Assembly (NCBI GenBank): GCA_009760855.2
Contig: WPIO01000101.1
Location: forward strand, 982,001 to 1,046,000
DNA length: 64,000 nucleotides
From: Cristatella mucedo
Lineage: Eukaryota; Bryozoa; Phylactolaemata; Cristatellidae
Direction of reading: 5' to 3'
Shown: positions 48,069 through 60,682 of the stretch, piece by piece
Layout of the letters: each line of letters opens with the position of its first letter
Position numbering within the stretch: the first letter of the stretch is position 1
Program-made: the position numbers and the translations under genes
Notes under the pieces: model-generated
What the model was told of the DNA's origin: nothing
Seen by the model: the letters and a program-made list of their open reading frames with translations, nothing else
The model's database searches: none

Positions 48069-51038
48069 CTTGCAAATCCAGCCTGCAGTTCTCTAATCTA
48101 TTAGACACCGGCTGGTTGATAGCCGCAAGACCTCGTTCAAAATCCAGACAGCTGTTTTTGTATTTCCATCCTTGCCATGCCACGCGTAGGACCACTGCAT
48201 AACCCTCCCCCACCAAAAAATTGTTGCTCTAATACCCTATATAAACCTCACTTTCTTGGTGCTGCTTTGACGCAGTATTTGTCGCTTGCCTGACGCAACG
48301 TTCAGATATAATGTGCTGCCTAATCGTTCTACCAGTAAACTCTCACCAAAATGACCGGTCTTAGACAGATCTCGGTTCTTCGAGCAGCAGCTTGCTTGCC
48401 TTGCTGTAAGTAAGCTGCTCAAAAACAGGTCTTGCTTGTTGCTACAGCGATGCCCCGGCGAATAAAGTGACTTACAACAACAAAGGCCTAGTATGGCAGA
48501 AGGAGGCGTAAAGCTATACGCGGCAACAGAGCGAAGCCTTCACAGTAGCATCCTCGCCAGTGCCAGGGCTCCCTGCACTCGGCTGCAGCTAAAACTGCGA
48601 GTCCTAGAGGCCGGATAGTATTCGCTGCTGACGTTTAAAATTAATAGACATCGGACAGGAATCAGAACCGTTACACTCGCCTAGGTGCTACCTGCAGCAC
48701 TACCATCACATTGACCTCGTAAACACGGTCCTCGATTTTTCGTCCGTCGCATACACCATGAAAAGACGAGGTCCGTTCGAACTGGTTCCCCGCGGTCAAG
48801 ATGCTTATTGATCTCGGTGGCTGCTATTCTGATAGTCTGAGCCGGCTTAAGCGCTCGTCGGGCTACGGTCGAATCGGTTTAATCGGCTACAGATCGAGGT
48901 TTTGACTCTCCAGGACAAGTCCATGTGTATTATTGTATGTCATATAGGTCAGCAGAAACCACCAGTAATGGAAACTATTGAGAGGGATCTGCGCCTACTC
49001 CCGGCAAGGCGCCATGCGGCCGGCCGTCGCCGGCGGATGGTTCTAACCGAAATTTCGGCGCATTAGCTGCATTTGGGCTCGACTTACCCGGGTATCGTAT
49101 ACAACTTGCAACGCAAATCCTTGTCTTTAATTTCCATCTTGCTTTGCATACTTGGCTTGAGACGCAGATGCGAGCGACCGCCCGGCCGCACAAAGGGCGC
49201 GAAAGATGCAAATGAAACGACCGGCTCGCCGGATCACCCGGTGGAAGCCTTGACCTATCGCCGAAAGCAACGTTGGACGGCCCGATCTAAGCACTGTTTC
49301 CCACCCCACTCATCAGAGGTTTGTCAGCGCGGTGCCGAAATTGTTTGACTATTTTAAAAGAAAAATCTGCGTCGTGTTTAATAATAAATTGCACTTCGTG
49401 GACCAGCTGTGTGTGTACTTGACATTCGCGCTAACGATGTCTTGGTAGCAGTACAAACGCCGACTCCGAAGGCTCGTCGGTTAGAGCTGTAGTTGAGGCT
49501 TACGCAATGCCCAGCATGTTGCTGTAGTACTGCTGCCTTCTTACAGGCACGAGAAACATGAGACATATAATCATTGCACGTTAACGCACCCGCTAGATTA
49601 TGTGGTTTAGATGCCGACGTAACCAATGCCTGGCATCCCAAAATACATCCCAAATACGCCGTCTTAAGCAAATGCCTCAAGAAAACATGCTTTCGTGTAA
49701 AAAAAATGAATTGGTGTTTTTGCATGTATGCGTGTGTAACCAATGCCGCGATTTACTTTCCTGCCGATCGTTTTTCGCCCAAGCAAGTCCATTTGCTGTC
49801 TACTTCACATTTGGACATCCGAATCGCAGCGTGTGTTGCAAATCAGCGTCGGCTCCCTGTAAATCCATTCAGTTGTATTAGCTGACTTCTCTTTGCTGCT
49901 TGCTTAGTGCCGTTGCTTAGTGCTTTGCTTAGTGCGGTTGGCATCAGTACCACCTAAGCCCGACCGCATGCTGATTCAGGTCGAGCAGCTTTTTTCCCTA
50001 AGTTGCATATGAGAAACCCGTGGGTGCTTTCTACATAGCATGAGCTCGGTGGTTGACATTCTAACTATGATGGTCGAACCATGCATTTGGGTTTGTGCTG
50101 CTCCATTCATTGCCCTAAAAGAATGTTAGCCGAAGAAGCTTCTGCTCCGTGGGATCTCGACCGTTTTGGTCACGTGTTTCCACCAACGCTTGTGTAATCA
50201 CCCATATTCCGTTTTCCAGTGCCATTGTGTCAACGTCATTTTCGGCACCGACGTTAGCATATCAGATTCGAGATACCTTGGTCGCATTCAAAGTCAAGAT
50301 CGAGATCGCCTATTCAAGTCCTGAATGAGATCATTCTGCATAGCCCACGGAAAGAATGAACGTGTGTAATGCTAAAGCTTTGCCACTGCAAATAAATTTT
50401 CCTGTTACGTCAGCTGACCTGTAACGTCTACCTCTACACTGAGTGTCACTTCGACTGTCTTTCTCGCCGCAGTTTTGATCAGGAATTTTTTGTTTCGTGT
50501 GATAAAGTCATTTTGCCAAGTATTTGGCCTTGAAATGCGAACGGTTTGAGTGATGATGGAAACTTGCTTACCTCACGACAGCTTATTCCTGTCGACTTTG
50601 TGGAACTGCTGACTGTAGTATATATGCAGGTACGTATCCACACTGGACATAAGTAGAACAAGCACCTGATATCGGACACTGAGCAGGTGCAAGCAAGATG
50701 GCAAGAAACGACCTAAAAGTCCACTGGATGCTTAGTGATTCAGCATGCAAGTCAAACTATGAATGAAGACCCTAAGATATAGACAGTGGGGCATTAGCAC
50801 AAGGAAACGGCGGTCATCGAGATGAGACAGAAAGGCTAGAGTGAACAGAAACATACTAACAGGCAGATACAGTGAGTCAGAGCGATAGTGATTCAAGCGC
50901 ACATACAACTGACGCACAAAGCGATAAGAAACGAAGGAGCTAGTAAGCGACCGACAGGTGAGCTAGTAAGCGACCGACAGAGCCAAACAGACAGACAGAG
51001 AGACAGAGGCACCGCCGTGTTCTGCCGAGACGTAAAGA

Positions 51039-51248
51039 ATGAGGCATAACAGGAAAAAAACATTAAAGGAAAGAAAACGAGATGAGAGACATGCACAGAA
51101 TAAGGCACCGGGCGAGAAGGCAGACAGAGAGATTCGAAGACAACTAGAAATGATTCGTTACAAAAATATGGAGTATTTTGATATAGATGCGATTGAAAGC
51201 TGGAGGGACAGATCTCCAGAGCTTGCAAAAAGCAACAAATCACAATAA
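51039..51248 (+). pseudogene. Second copy of the charged short frame
   Basis: 69 codons matching the frame at 34,448-34,715 with only a few replacements (for example T to A and D to G near the start). An in-frame stop just before the start removes the CREVQ part, so if the frame was ever coding, this copy is truncated. Confidence 0.3.
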
Positions 51249-51434
51249 TAAAGCATTTCTCTTCCTTTCTACGGACTTTAAATGTACTTGCAAATCTTTG
51301 CTCAAACGAAAATGAAAGTATACGTTGTAAAGGGCATCACAATGTAGGCAGAAAGTAGAGAGATAGGCAGTAGCAAAGACAAGCAGACTCGAGAAGACAG
51401 GCAGACTTATAGAAAGGGAGATCAGACCGGTAGA

Positions 51435-51435
51435 C

Positions 51436-51510
<75 letters not shown>
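51435..51510 (+). repeat. (GA)n microsatellite
   Basis: GA repeat with GAAA and GCGA interruptions. Inverted counterpart of 34,179-34,260. Confidence 0.97.
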
Positions 51511-52404
51511 AAGACAGTGAGTAGAGAGAAATTTAAACCGACGATTAGAGAAGCCGAATGATGCAGCCAGCAGGCTTAATGCTTAGTCGCCCCACTCAGC
51601 CCGACGACAGGTCGTGAGGGGGGCTGTCACACTGCTAGAGATGTGGCTGCTGCTGCACCTTGCAGCATTTCTGCAGCAAAAATGATGCCACTGGTTCTAC
51701 TGCCACTGTAGCACTTCTGCAGCTGAAATTCTACATCTTCGGCCACAGTAGCATATCAGCAGCTGAAATGTTGCTGCTGCTTCTGCTGCTGCTGTAATCT
51801 GGCGTGTCTGCAGCTTCCGTCTTGATGGCCTGTAGAGTTGGTGGCCAGCCTAAAACTTGCAACTGTAGTAACCAATGACCCATCGACATCGTTCCAGCAA
51901 CAAGAGCTGCAATGTTATACCGCCTACCATGGAAAGTGAAGGTATATTGCTATGCACGACTTTGTATTGTGCTGTCACAATTCAAAGGCATGCAACGGCT
52001 TGCAGATGAGGAGCAAGGTCACCATGCTGCCTCTTGCATGAATCAACCTTCCGAGTTCTGGCTGCTGCAGACGACTGCTTGGCACCCCGTGGAACGCTGC
52101 ATGCTGGCAATAGGCAGGGAGCTTGGACAGCCAGCTCTGTATGCTGCATGCCTTCAGTGGTCGACTAGCTGGACATTCCATAACCTTTGACCCACATTCG
52201 CTAGCCAATCGCAGTCAGCCAGTGTCAGAAGTCCTGCTCTGCCTCTCAAGAAGCTTGTATGGCTTGTAGGAGCGACATGCTCGAGTGTGAGACACAAGGC
52301 AGTGCTTAGTTCCTCAAATTTATAATGCTGCTTCCTAGCCAAAGCTTTGCTGGTGAGTTGTTTATCGGCGGATATACACAAGCTCATTGGTTGACTTGCA
52401 GGGC

Positions 52405-52541
<137 letters not shown>

Positions 52542-53030
52542 CGGCTGATTGGACGATGCTGCACCGATCAGGTGTCACTGACCGTTCAGCTCGGCTAGTT
52601 AGACAAGTAACGACTGTGGGCTGCCCTACAGGGGATGGGGGAGGGGCAGGGGCAACGACCGAAAAAACTGCCAAGCCCGGTCGGTGCCTGCCTCATCCTA
52701 TTGCTTAGCTGCCACCACTAAGCTCTGGTCATCGTGACCTCCAATCTAAACAAGATTGGAGGTCACTGGATGCAATCTTAATAACCTTGCAGGTCACCGG
52801 TGGTTGCTATTGCGGCCAGTGTTCAGGAGGTCACTGTTCCATTGTTCTACCGAATACAGACCTAGCTGCGCTTCTGCCGGTGCTGCTCTTGTAAACTAGC
52901 TTCAGGGGCAATTATTTTCGGCGCCGAGGAGTGGGCAAATGCTGTACACGATCCAGTTGGGGTGGGGTGAAGGAGAGAGACACACAAACATGTTCTCACT
53001 CACTCAAGCACGGTAGCTTATAGAGAGGCA

Positions 53031-54065
53031 CACGAGGCTAGTCGCCAGCAGGTGCACGAACACGAAAGCCAACTCGAATGCCTTTACGAATGCAGCGATT
53101 CACAAAGAAACAAGAATCCAAGAGACACTCTAGCAACACCCTAGCAACAATTCCCTAGGGAGTTCGCTCTATGCCTTCGCACTTTAGAATGCGGTCACAC
53201 GATGGGAATTATATAACCTATTACGCTGGCTGCAATGAACCGATTCGTAAACTTGAAAAGCCATTCCGAGGTAAAAGGAGGTTGTGCAAGTCGTTCTTCA
53301 TCCCCGAGTTTGTAAAAATGGTGCATACTATGACTTATGCTACTGTTTTAGAATATCCAAGGTTCAACTTCTAACAGAGGTGACCTATTTTTCCTAACGA
53401 TTCAATATTCATTAAGGTCATGAATGCTGCGGAAATACAGCACTGGTTATCAGCTTATATTTACGCGACGCCACTAACCTAGAGAACCAGATGTTAGAAG
53501 ACATTCCTCCATCCAGTATTAGGTAACGCAACAAACCGTCATATTAGCTAAGAGTTTTATTTTACGAATAATAACTACGTAATTCAGCATAACATCTCGT
53601 GGTTCTGCAAAAAAATTTTCGTCGCTCAAGGTGAATAAAAGCCTAAAGCACTTGAAATTACTGTCGTAATCTCAAGAAAATTGTGCTCTTCGACACCTTT
53701 CTCACTATTCAAACTTTAGTTTGTGACAACGTCTAAGCAAGAGTATTCCACCATTTGTACGGCGCTTACCACGTTGATCTAGCTGCATTCTGATAAATTC
53801 TTTGGTGCTAACCACTACATTCGCGAATCGAGAAGCAGCGGCGAGCCTGTGCATATTGATTTTGGGGCATGCCCTATAAATAAATGCAAGATAATGCATC
53901 GCTCGAGGACACACGTATAAGTACCATAAATACATTATTTCGTAGACATAACGTAAACTCTCACTCATGCAGAGTTCTTGTATTAGAATAGTAAGATAAT
54001 AATAATAATAGCAGCAAACTTAATTTCTATAGCGAACTAAGGGAATTCAATCTCCATTCAGGTGT
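53031..54065 (-). repeat. Block V, inverted copy, part 1
   Basis: From about 53,370 it is the inverted, diverged counterpart of 23,050-23,700. A possible exon remnant is visible at about 53,705-53,870 minus (see 23,190-23,455). 53,031-53,370 I cannot assign. It contains a 67-codon plus-strand frame (53,171-53,374) with no recognisable features. 53,995-54,065 is the (TAA)-rich end of a SINE. Confidence 0.55.
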
Positions 54066-54195
54066 AATAATATAATAATAATAATAATGCACTTGATAAA
54101 GCACCCTTGGATAACTCAATCTCTCTCTAGGCGCGTTGTATTTGCTGCAAAGGGAAATGCAATCGAATGGTGAGTAATATCATGCTTGATAAACG
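54066..54195 (-). mobile_element. Short 3' end of CR1/L2 family B
   Basis: (TAA)n tail and the 3' hairpin segment, only 130 bp, inserted inside an S2 SINE. CACC occurs on both sides and may be the target duplication. Confidence 0.85.
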
Positions 54196-54265
54196 GTGCT
54201 TCACGTTTACCACTGGGCTCGACCCCACGACCTCGGCCAGATCTTTGTTAGGGCGAGCACCTTGA
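54196..54265 (-). mobile_element. tRNA-like head of S2 SINE, inverted
   Basis: Minus strand: GTGGTCAAGGTGC (A-box region), then GGGGTCGAGCCC (B-box region) about 35 bases on. The rest of this SINE lies at 53,995-54,065, beyond the inserted retrotransposon end. Confidence 0.6.
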
Positions 54266-55110
54266 CCACTGAAAGATTGAGCGTCGCCAACTGCATGGGC
54301 GAGGTTGCCAGCGCAGCGGTTGCTCGGCAGTTTCAAGAGCGAGGTTGGACGAGGCGGAAAGGAGCTCTCAACCCAAGGAGTCTGGGAAACGAGGCTCACC
54401 CTCGTTCTCGTCTGTTGTCGCTCGCGACTATCGGAAGCGCTTGTTTACTCTGCCCTCAATTTCGCAGCGGAGCTCCCAGAGCAGGAGTGGGAGCACCACG
54501 AGGCGTCTTGGGTGCTATGACGCATGCGACTGATGTATGTGCCTTTATCCTTGAGGGCGGGGCCATCGTGCAGCACTCAGTTCTTGGTTCATTGTGGTGG
54601 GAACAGCTTCGTCGCTATCTGCACCCGTCTCGTAGCGCCCCTGCACCTGTCTTCGGTGTTAGCAACCGTGTCGACGAGTGATATAGGATACTCTTCGACG
54701 GAAGCGACCACAGCTAGAGAGTGCGAGATCGCGCGAGAGAAATCGGCCGCCCGCTATCGTGCAAAGCTTGCAGCAGCAGCTGCAGCTCAAACCTGCATAG
54801 CGGATGGAAGCAGCGGCGTTAGCAGCAGCAGACCTAAACTAATACTCGGCCGCGAAGAAATATAGAAGGGCAATACATCGCTCTACTAAGTTTTACAGCC
54901 TTGTCAGCCATTTTAGCTTAGAGGACCGCTCTGTGCTTCCAGCACCAAGCAATATCTCTTTCCTTTTGGCATAGCAAGAATTGTTTTGCACACGCCTTCG
55001 CTGTGAAATCACTCAAATCGTGTGCTTTAAAATATTGTTATTAAAGTTGAGCTTTTTGTCGCGCGTTTATTTTTCGAGGTTGCTAGCATTGCGGGCTTTT
55101 GTCTGAGTGC
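54266..55110 (-). repeat. Block V, inverted copy, part 2
   Basis: Inverted counterpart of 22,080-22,890. The 161-codon plus frame at 54,196-54,681 overlaps the SINE and is not credible as a gene. 54,690-54,865 plus contains the ARECEIAREKSAARYRAKL peptide, partly matched at 22,100-22,240 minus, where it is interrupted. I leave it uncalled. Confidence 0.55.
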
Positions 55111-56177
55111 TTTCAATGGGACGCTATCGCTAGCCCTGAGTAACAGGGCAGCAAATCAGGAGCCGCCGATGAACGAAAGAGCACCACGTGACAGCGTCCC
55201 TACTGGAGCGCTCCGGTACGGACGGTGTACGTTCGAGCTTGCGGCCTCTCGACTCCGGATGCCTCCACAACCAACGGCCCAACAAATGTACTCAAAGTTG
55301 GACGAAATGTGGCAAGCCGTCCAAGAAGATGGCGTTCGCTCGCACAGCTGATGCCTCAAGTCTCGGCGAAGGGCTTGACTGCCGCCTCTCTGTTGACGAA
55401 GCATCCTTTGGGAGGTGAGAACTTTCCATGATGCACGATGGCGAGAAACGCACTGACAGCCTGTGACAGCAATCCATGCGACCTGTCGTCGGGCTGGATA
55501 GGGAAACCGAGAAACAAGTCACCTGTCTCCAATACCGTGCACTTTATTGTCAGAAGCCAAGCCGGTCAAACATAACCTACTCACTCCAGACTGTCGAAGC
55601 CAAGCGATCTATAGCGCTCTCCCTCCTCCTACGCACACCTTCTGCAGCCCTTATATTCTATGCGTGCATTGGTTTTGCAAGGTCGAGCCATTGCTTGCTC
55701 CGACCAAAGCCCGGCAGCTGGCGGCAGTTAGTGGTAGATCGATGTCCCACAGCTGTTGTCAACGATCGCCTTTGTGTCGGACTGCCTGGCTCTCAGCTGA
55801 GAGCCATTGTCCGTATCCCGATCGCTTGATAGCCTGCGGCTGCTAAGCAGCCTGAGCCCTTGTAGCTCGTACAACCGGTGCCTGCGAACTCCTAGTTCAC
55901 ATGTTTTCTATTACATCTCGTCACAGAAAAGGCGTGGCAATGCGGCTTACGGTCGAAGCATGTCAGCCTGCTGTGCCGGCGGTTCCAGGTTCGACCGTGT
56001 GGGGCGATTGGGACGGGATGCTCGTGCGAAGTTACCTCCACGTGGCTTCACAAGCAATGCTCTTTACCTCGATGACGCCAATGAAGATTCTCACCCTGGG
56101 GACTTATTTGTTATTCTAGCTTAAACAGCAGCCGCTCAGAAGCTCCAGCCCCACCACATGTTTTACGGGAGAGACGC

Positions 56178-56216
56178 CGGGGTCAGCGACGTAACCCCAG
56201 CCGAATAGGGTTGGCC
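56178..56216 (-). promoter_or_regulatory. Conserved CCAAT plus CRE-like block (most diverged copy)
   Basis: GGGGTCAGCGACGTAACCCC is kept with one change (TGACC to TAACC). The CCAAT is here within ttggcca, so both motifs survive in weakened form. Confidence 0.3.
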
Positions 56217-57647
56217 ATTCGGCAGCCCTGCCGGCAACTGCCTTGCTGGAGCTTGCTGGGCAGCATTCAGCCAAGCTCCTGTACTCCGTCTGTGCTGCTG
56301 CAGGCAACAACAGCTACCCTTGCAGTTGGGTCAGCTGGCTGCATTACTAACACCTGATTGGCAGGTACTAGGCAGCCAGAGCAGAGGTAGCCGTGCTAGC
56401 TTAGCTAGCTGTATAGCAGCCTTTGCGGTGCTGCTGGCTGGCTACTGCTGAGAGTGCCAGCAAGGTGCTAGCTCTGTGCAGCTAGCGCCAGCCAGCACTT
56501 CAGCTGGCCATCTGATGTCAGACATGTGATCCACAGGCCGGGACTGGGTGAAGTCATCTAGTGCTTCTGTCAGCACGGCTGCAACCATATCGGAGGTTCC
56601 GTTGAGGCTGCCACTGCCAGCGCTCGCAAGCTCACAGCTCTGCTGCAGATACATCGGACAGGTCACGAGCTCCCGGAAGCGCCAGCACCAACCGGGACCA
56701 ATGGGCTTGCAGCCCTAACTAGATGCAGCAATGCTCCCTACCCTTGCTGGGTCGGTATTGGAGCGTGGTCATTCCAAATCAGCTAGATGAGTCTTAAAGA
56801 TGTATAGCTCTTCGTGAACTAGGATCTCTGCGAACTAATCAAGATAACGTCTCACTTTAAGACAGCATTCAAGAACATCTGGATTGAATGTTAATGACTA
56901 GTACAATATTGCTGATTCTGATCACATGTAGCCACCAAGCTACGTTCAGCATACGGACAAAGGACTAATTTACTCGCTTCCTTTACAGCATACTTAAAAA
57001 GCACAACAGAGATCCTCTTCTCTAACTGTGATGTACAAGTGCCTAAATAATAATATATTTATTTTCATAAATAAAATACACAGGTATTCTTCGTTGCTGT
57101 CGCACTCTGTCGAGTCGGTGGCGATAGGCGAACAGGTGCTACGACTCGATGCCTTTGACTGACTCCAGCATTCCTTCATATTCATACATAGTCATTCAAC
57201 AGCAGCACATTATTGCAACTCTAGTTCATGCGAACAAAGTATTCTATCATCCGGGACTGAGGGCAGAGACTAGATGATTACCTTATCAACGTTCCCTAAT
57301 TCTAAGCCCGACAGAAACAGCAGCCGGCAGTGCAAGCAACACTAGTTTCTGCAAATAAACTCACACTGAAGAGTTGGTCGATTAAAGTTTAAAGTGTAAA
57401 AATATTAAAATATATATTTGTGCGTATATAATGAAGCAATAAGCTTAGGAACATTTGCAAATTACTACTAGCTGAAAGTTTTGGGAACTTTGGTTAGCTC
57501 TGTATATTCAGCAGCACGTAGCACTGGCAGCATCGCTGAGACGACTCCTCTGGTTTCTGTGAGGTCAGCTCGAGTAGTGGCCCTGGACGGAGATCGCATC
57601 GGGCAAAGTGCATGGACGTAATGGTTGGCTATAAGCAGGCTTGCAGA

Positions 57648-57967
57648 GGAATGCAGACTTAAGTAGAATCTCTCTGCTTGTATTGCTTGATCCTTCGGAA
57701 GCTTCTGATACTATCGATCAGCAAGTCCTTCTTCCTTCTTCTTCCTTTCATCTCGCCTGGGCATCACTGGCACAGCACTACAATGGCTCAGGTCCTATCT
57801 CAGTGGGAGATTGCCGAACTTTGATGTGAACAGACAGAGATCATTCGATGAATCACTGGAGCCCGGTATACCTCAGGGTTATGTGCTTGGTCTAGTTCTT
57901 TTCATGGTTTATACTCTTGCCGATGTGATTGCCAGGCACAAGTTAGGCCTTCACTTCTATGCTGCTA
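57648..57967 (+). pseudogene. Internal RT fragment of CR1/L2 family B
   Basis: Broken frames match the middle of the RT: RNADLSRISLLVLLDPSEAS-DTID, then GIPQGYVLGLVLFMVYTLAD and KLGLHFYA. It stops just before the catalytic DD. Neither the 3' end nor the tail is present, and unit U resumes directly on both sides (aggcttgc before; acattgaaaactggcttggc after). Confidence 0.85.
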
Positions 57968-58078
57968 CATTGAAAACTGGCTTGGCAATAGAAAAGACAT
58001 ATTTCTCAGCCATTCCTTTTTTGCATAAAACTCCTGACAGCCAGATGTGCATTACTTTCATCCTGGTACGATAACAAC

Positions 58079-58085
58079 TAGAGAA

Positions 58086-58151
<66 letters not shown>
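58079..58151 (+). repeat. (GA)n microsatellite
   Basis: GA repeat at the same unit junction (after tacgataacaactaga) as 43,672 and, inverted, 23,826. Confidence 0.97.
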
Positions 58152-58155
<4 letters not shown>

Positions 58156-58719
58156 ATAATGCAAACATTGACTGCATAACGACGACAATTGCAGTGCTCA
58201 AGCCGTCTCTCAAGTTCAACCGGTGAGGGTGCTCGTTGACTTCTACACAGAGAGCTTGAACCGGATCAAATGTTGCTAAATCAATTCCATTAAGAGTGGT
58301 TGTGATGAAACGACGCTAACGAGGTCACATGAGAGCAGATCACATGTCTGAGCAGCTAGTGACCAATTTCCGGCTGCTGCTCGGTAGCCTTAAACCTTCA
58401 TGTCGTCTCTGCCTTATTAATTAGCCATACTTTGAAGCCCAGAATATTGTACAGTTTTTAAAAAGCGGATCTTCAGACGCTCACTTTACCTGATCCTACT
58501 ACACCTTTGCAACTGCGACGCGGTTTAGAAGCAGATATCAAAGCTGTCGCGAGTTGGCGGTACACCAGTTCAGTCATACGTAGCCCGCCCGCTTAACCTT
58601 GTTTAACAAATCCAAGTACTCGTCTCTTCATGAGAACAACTTGCCCGAAACGTTTAAGCTCACTGCATGTTTCATTTAGGCATGCACATCCATCACTCAA
58701 GCCCTCGGGCTTCGTACTT

Positions 58720-59216
58720 AGAGGAGCGAGAAGAACTTACCAAAATTGAGGCATTCATACGTCACTTTCCTCAGCTGAATATTTGCATGCCGTTTGTATG
58801 CAGCTTGACATGAGTGCGCAGATCCCGCGACGCCTGAGTATTGCGTGACTGGAAATATAAAACGTAACGGCCCTGCCAAGTCACGTGGACACGTGGATAG
58901 AAGGCAGGCTCCTCTGTGCCTCAAAAGTAAGGTCATCCATGCAACACTTCCATGCACATGATCAGTGCTACTACGACACAGACTGAGAATTGGAATCGGT
59001 GCCGGTCGATGCCTCAGATTTAATCGAAGTCGCAACTGTTAAATTAGAAATGCCATCAAATTAAAGGAAAGCAGCTTTGCTTCAGGTCAACGCCCTACTA
59101 TTAGCACATTTACGTCCAACTCGCTCCTTTGCTTCAAGGCGTCGTTCTGAATTTGAAGATTCTCTTCCTCGGCAGCCATCTTTCGATGGTCATTCTCCAA
59201 AGCCACAGACTGCTTG
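58720..59216 (-). pseudogene. Max-like gene remnant: zipper and C-terminal exons
   Basis: The zipper-exon remnant at about 59,097-59,216 reads [20 protein letters not shown] and DALKQRSELDVNVL, close to the 45.2-kb paralogue. Its start is cut off at 59,220, and the 5' splice site is changed from ATGGTAAGG to ATAGTAGGG. The next exon stops after three codons (SVS-stop), and the distal exon-like segment follows from about 58,850. Exons 1-4 are missing. This copy is non-functional. Confidence 0.7.
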
Positions 59217-59489
59217 ATGAGAGAAAGGTAAGATGAAACCATCAGTAATGGAAAGTATTGAGAGGATCTGTGGCCGCTCCCGGCAAGGCGCCCTGTGGCC
59301 GTTCTAACCGAAATTGCAGCGAATTCGGGCTCGACTTACTCGGGTATCGTAAAATCGTCAGAAAACCCGTAGCGCAAACCCTTGTCTTTAATTTCCTTCT
59401 TGCTTCGCAGACTTGGCTTGAGATGAGAGATTTCCAAATTTTTTCTGGTTGGTTCGAGATGCAGCAGCTAAACGAGGAGTCAAAATAAC

Positions 59490-59960
59490 GGACGTGTACG
59501 ACGCGTAGCCCGATTGGGAAGTAGTTCTGATTGATAGGCCAGAGTAGGAGAATGGACAGACCTGGGTGGCTAAACCTTGCGTTCAAAACGCTGCTTGAAG
59601 AGAGAAAGCGCAGAGTCCGGCCGACGGAATTCGATGAAATGCAGTAGCAGCAATGCTTATGACAGACAAGCCAAGCTATATATACTATTTTTTGTGCAAA
59701 CATGAAGACTTCTGAGTGGTGAGTTGAAGAAGTCTAGACGGGATGTGAAGAGCGCAAAGAACATCTTGGCTGCTGTATCTTTATTTAAGCAGGTCGGAGT
59801 TTCTTTAGTGTTACCTAGCTAAAAGTAGGCAGAATTGACTGCAGAGCTACTGTGGTCGTCTGATGAAAGATGACTTTGGAAATGCTGTTGGAGAGACACG
59901 CCGGTCGAACCCGTTTTAAACCTTTCCATTAACTGAGAAACACAATGTTTGCTCAGAATT
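59490..59960 (-). pseudogene. Degenerate CR1/L2-like RT C-terminal fragment
   Basis: Nucleotide resemblance to 26,240-26,690 in order (the cgacagacaagcc segment, the gttgcagaagtcgagacgagatgt segment, the ctgtggtcgtctgat segment), with many substitutions and gaps. An older relative of family B. Confidence 0.6.
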
Positions 59961-60240
59961 TGAAAGACTGACGAGAGAGACGCTGCGAGAGAGACGCTGC
60001 GAGCTATGATGCGAGAGGATGCGAGCTATGCTGCGAGATTGTGGAGTCCCATGCCGATAAGTGGCACACGAGAAAACCTTCAAAACCATGCGTGTGGTTG
60101 TCCGTATTTTAATCTATTTTAAATCAGGCATTTTAAAATGTCTTAAAATACGTCCAGATTTTCAAAGCATGTTAAATGTCTTTTAAAAACATTACTGCGG
60201 CAGTGCATTAACGACTGCCGGCTCCTACGGTCCAGCCATT
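59961..60240 (+). other. Unassigned stretch with short GCGAG tandem repeats
   Basis: 59,970-60,040 repeats gacgctgcgag and gatgcgagctat with variation. 60,080-60,190 is rich in TTTTAAAATG-like words. No gene is seen. Confidence 0.5.
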
Positions 60241-60486
60241 TTGTCCGCGAACTCGGCGAAGTGCAGTGTGATTGAGAGCAATTTGGCGACCGCGTCTAAG
60301 AGCGGGCGCCCAAGCCATCCTCTTGTGCAGGAGTTTACAAGAATCGACAAGACTGGAGACCTCAAATCAGGCCTTGGAGCGATGCTGTTGCCATTGTTTT
60401 GCCAATTTGTAAAGCTACCAATGAATATGTTTATATTGTCATGGCAAAATAAAGCATTATACTGTTATGGTAGTTGTAAACAATAA
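60241..60486 (+). pseudogene. Possible BED zinc-finger fragment of a hAT-like transposase
   Basis: The plus frame has SGRPSHPLVQEFTRIDKTGD, resembling the start of BED fingers in hAT-like transposases. A frame change then gives a C-C-H-C cluster (RCCCHCFANL), which could be the finger's CxxC pair. It is in the opposite orientation to the neighbouring transposase relic, so it comes from a second copy or an inversion. Weak, short match. Confidence 0.4.
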
Positions 60487-60633
60487 TATATATATTGTCA
60501 TCGAAGCAAATACAAAATATCGACGTGCATTTTTAATCCAATTATCGTTTAACGTTAAACACGCAAAATAGTTTTTGCTTTAATCTCTCACATCTGCGAT
60601 TGAACGCTCCTCGTCCTCGTCAGTCGCTTTCCC

Positions 60634-60682
60634 TGCCTCTCCTGCCTCTCCTGCCTCTCCTGCCTCTTCTTCCTCTTCTTCG
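60634..60682 (+). repeat. 9-bp tandem repeat (ctgcctctc) and CTT-rich run
   Basis: Four copies of ctgcctctc followed by cttcttcctcttcttcg. On the minus strand they read as Glu-Ala-Gly repeats at the end of the transposase remnant. Confidence 0.9.

Larger units (their letters stand above)
55110..59230 (-). repeat. Unit U copy, inverted, lacking the 5' half of the gene
   Basis: Tail block 55,110-57,480; boundary region with an RT fragment 57,480-58,080; GA tract; linker 58,150-58,700; gene remnant 58,700-59,216. It is cut at about 59,220 and joined to a short middle-block piece (59,228-59,490, resembling 5,920-6,140). It is diverged from all other copies. Confidence 0.8.

Noticed and set aside
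54196-54681. 161-codon plus-strand frame
   Set aside because: It begins inside the complement of a SINE tRNA-like head. The homologous region at 22,300-22,990 does not keep the frame.
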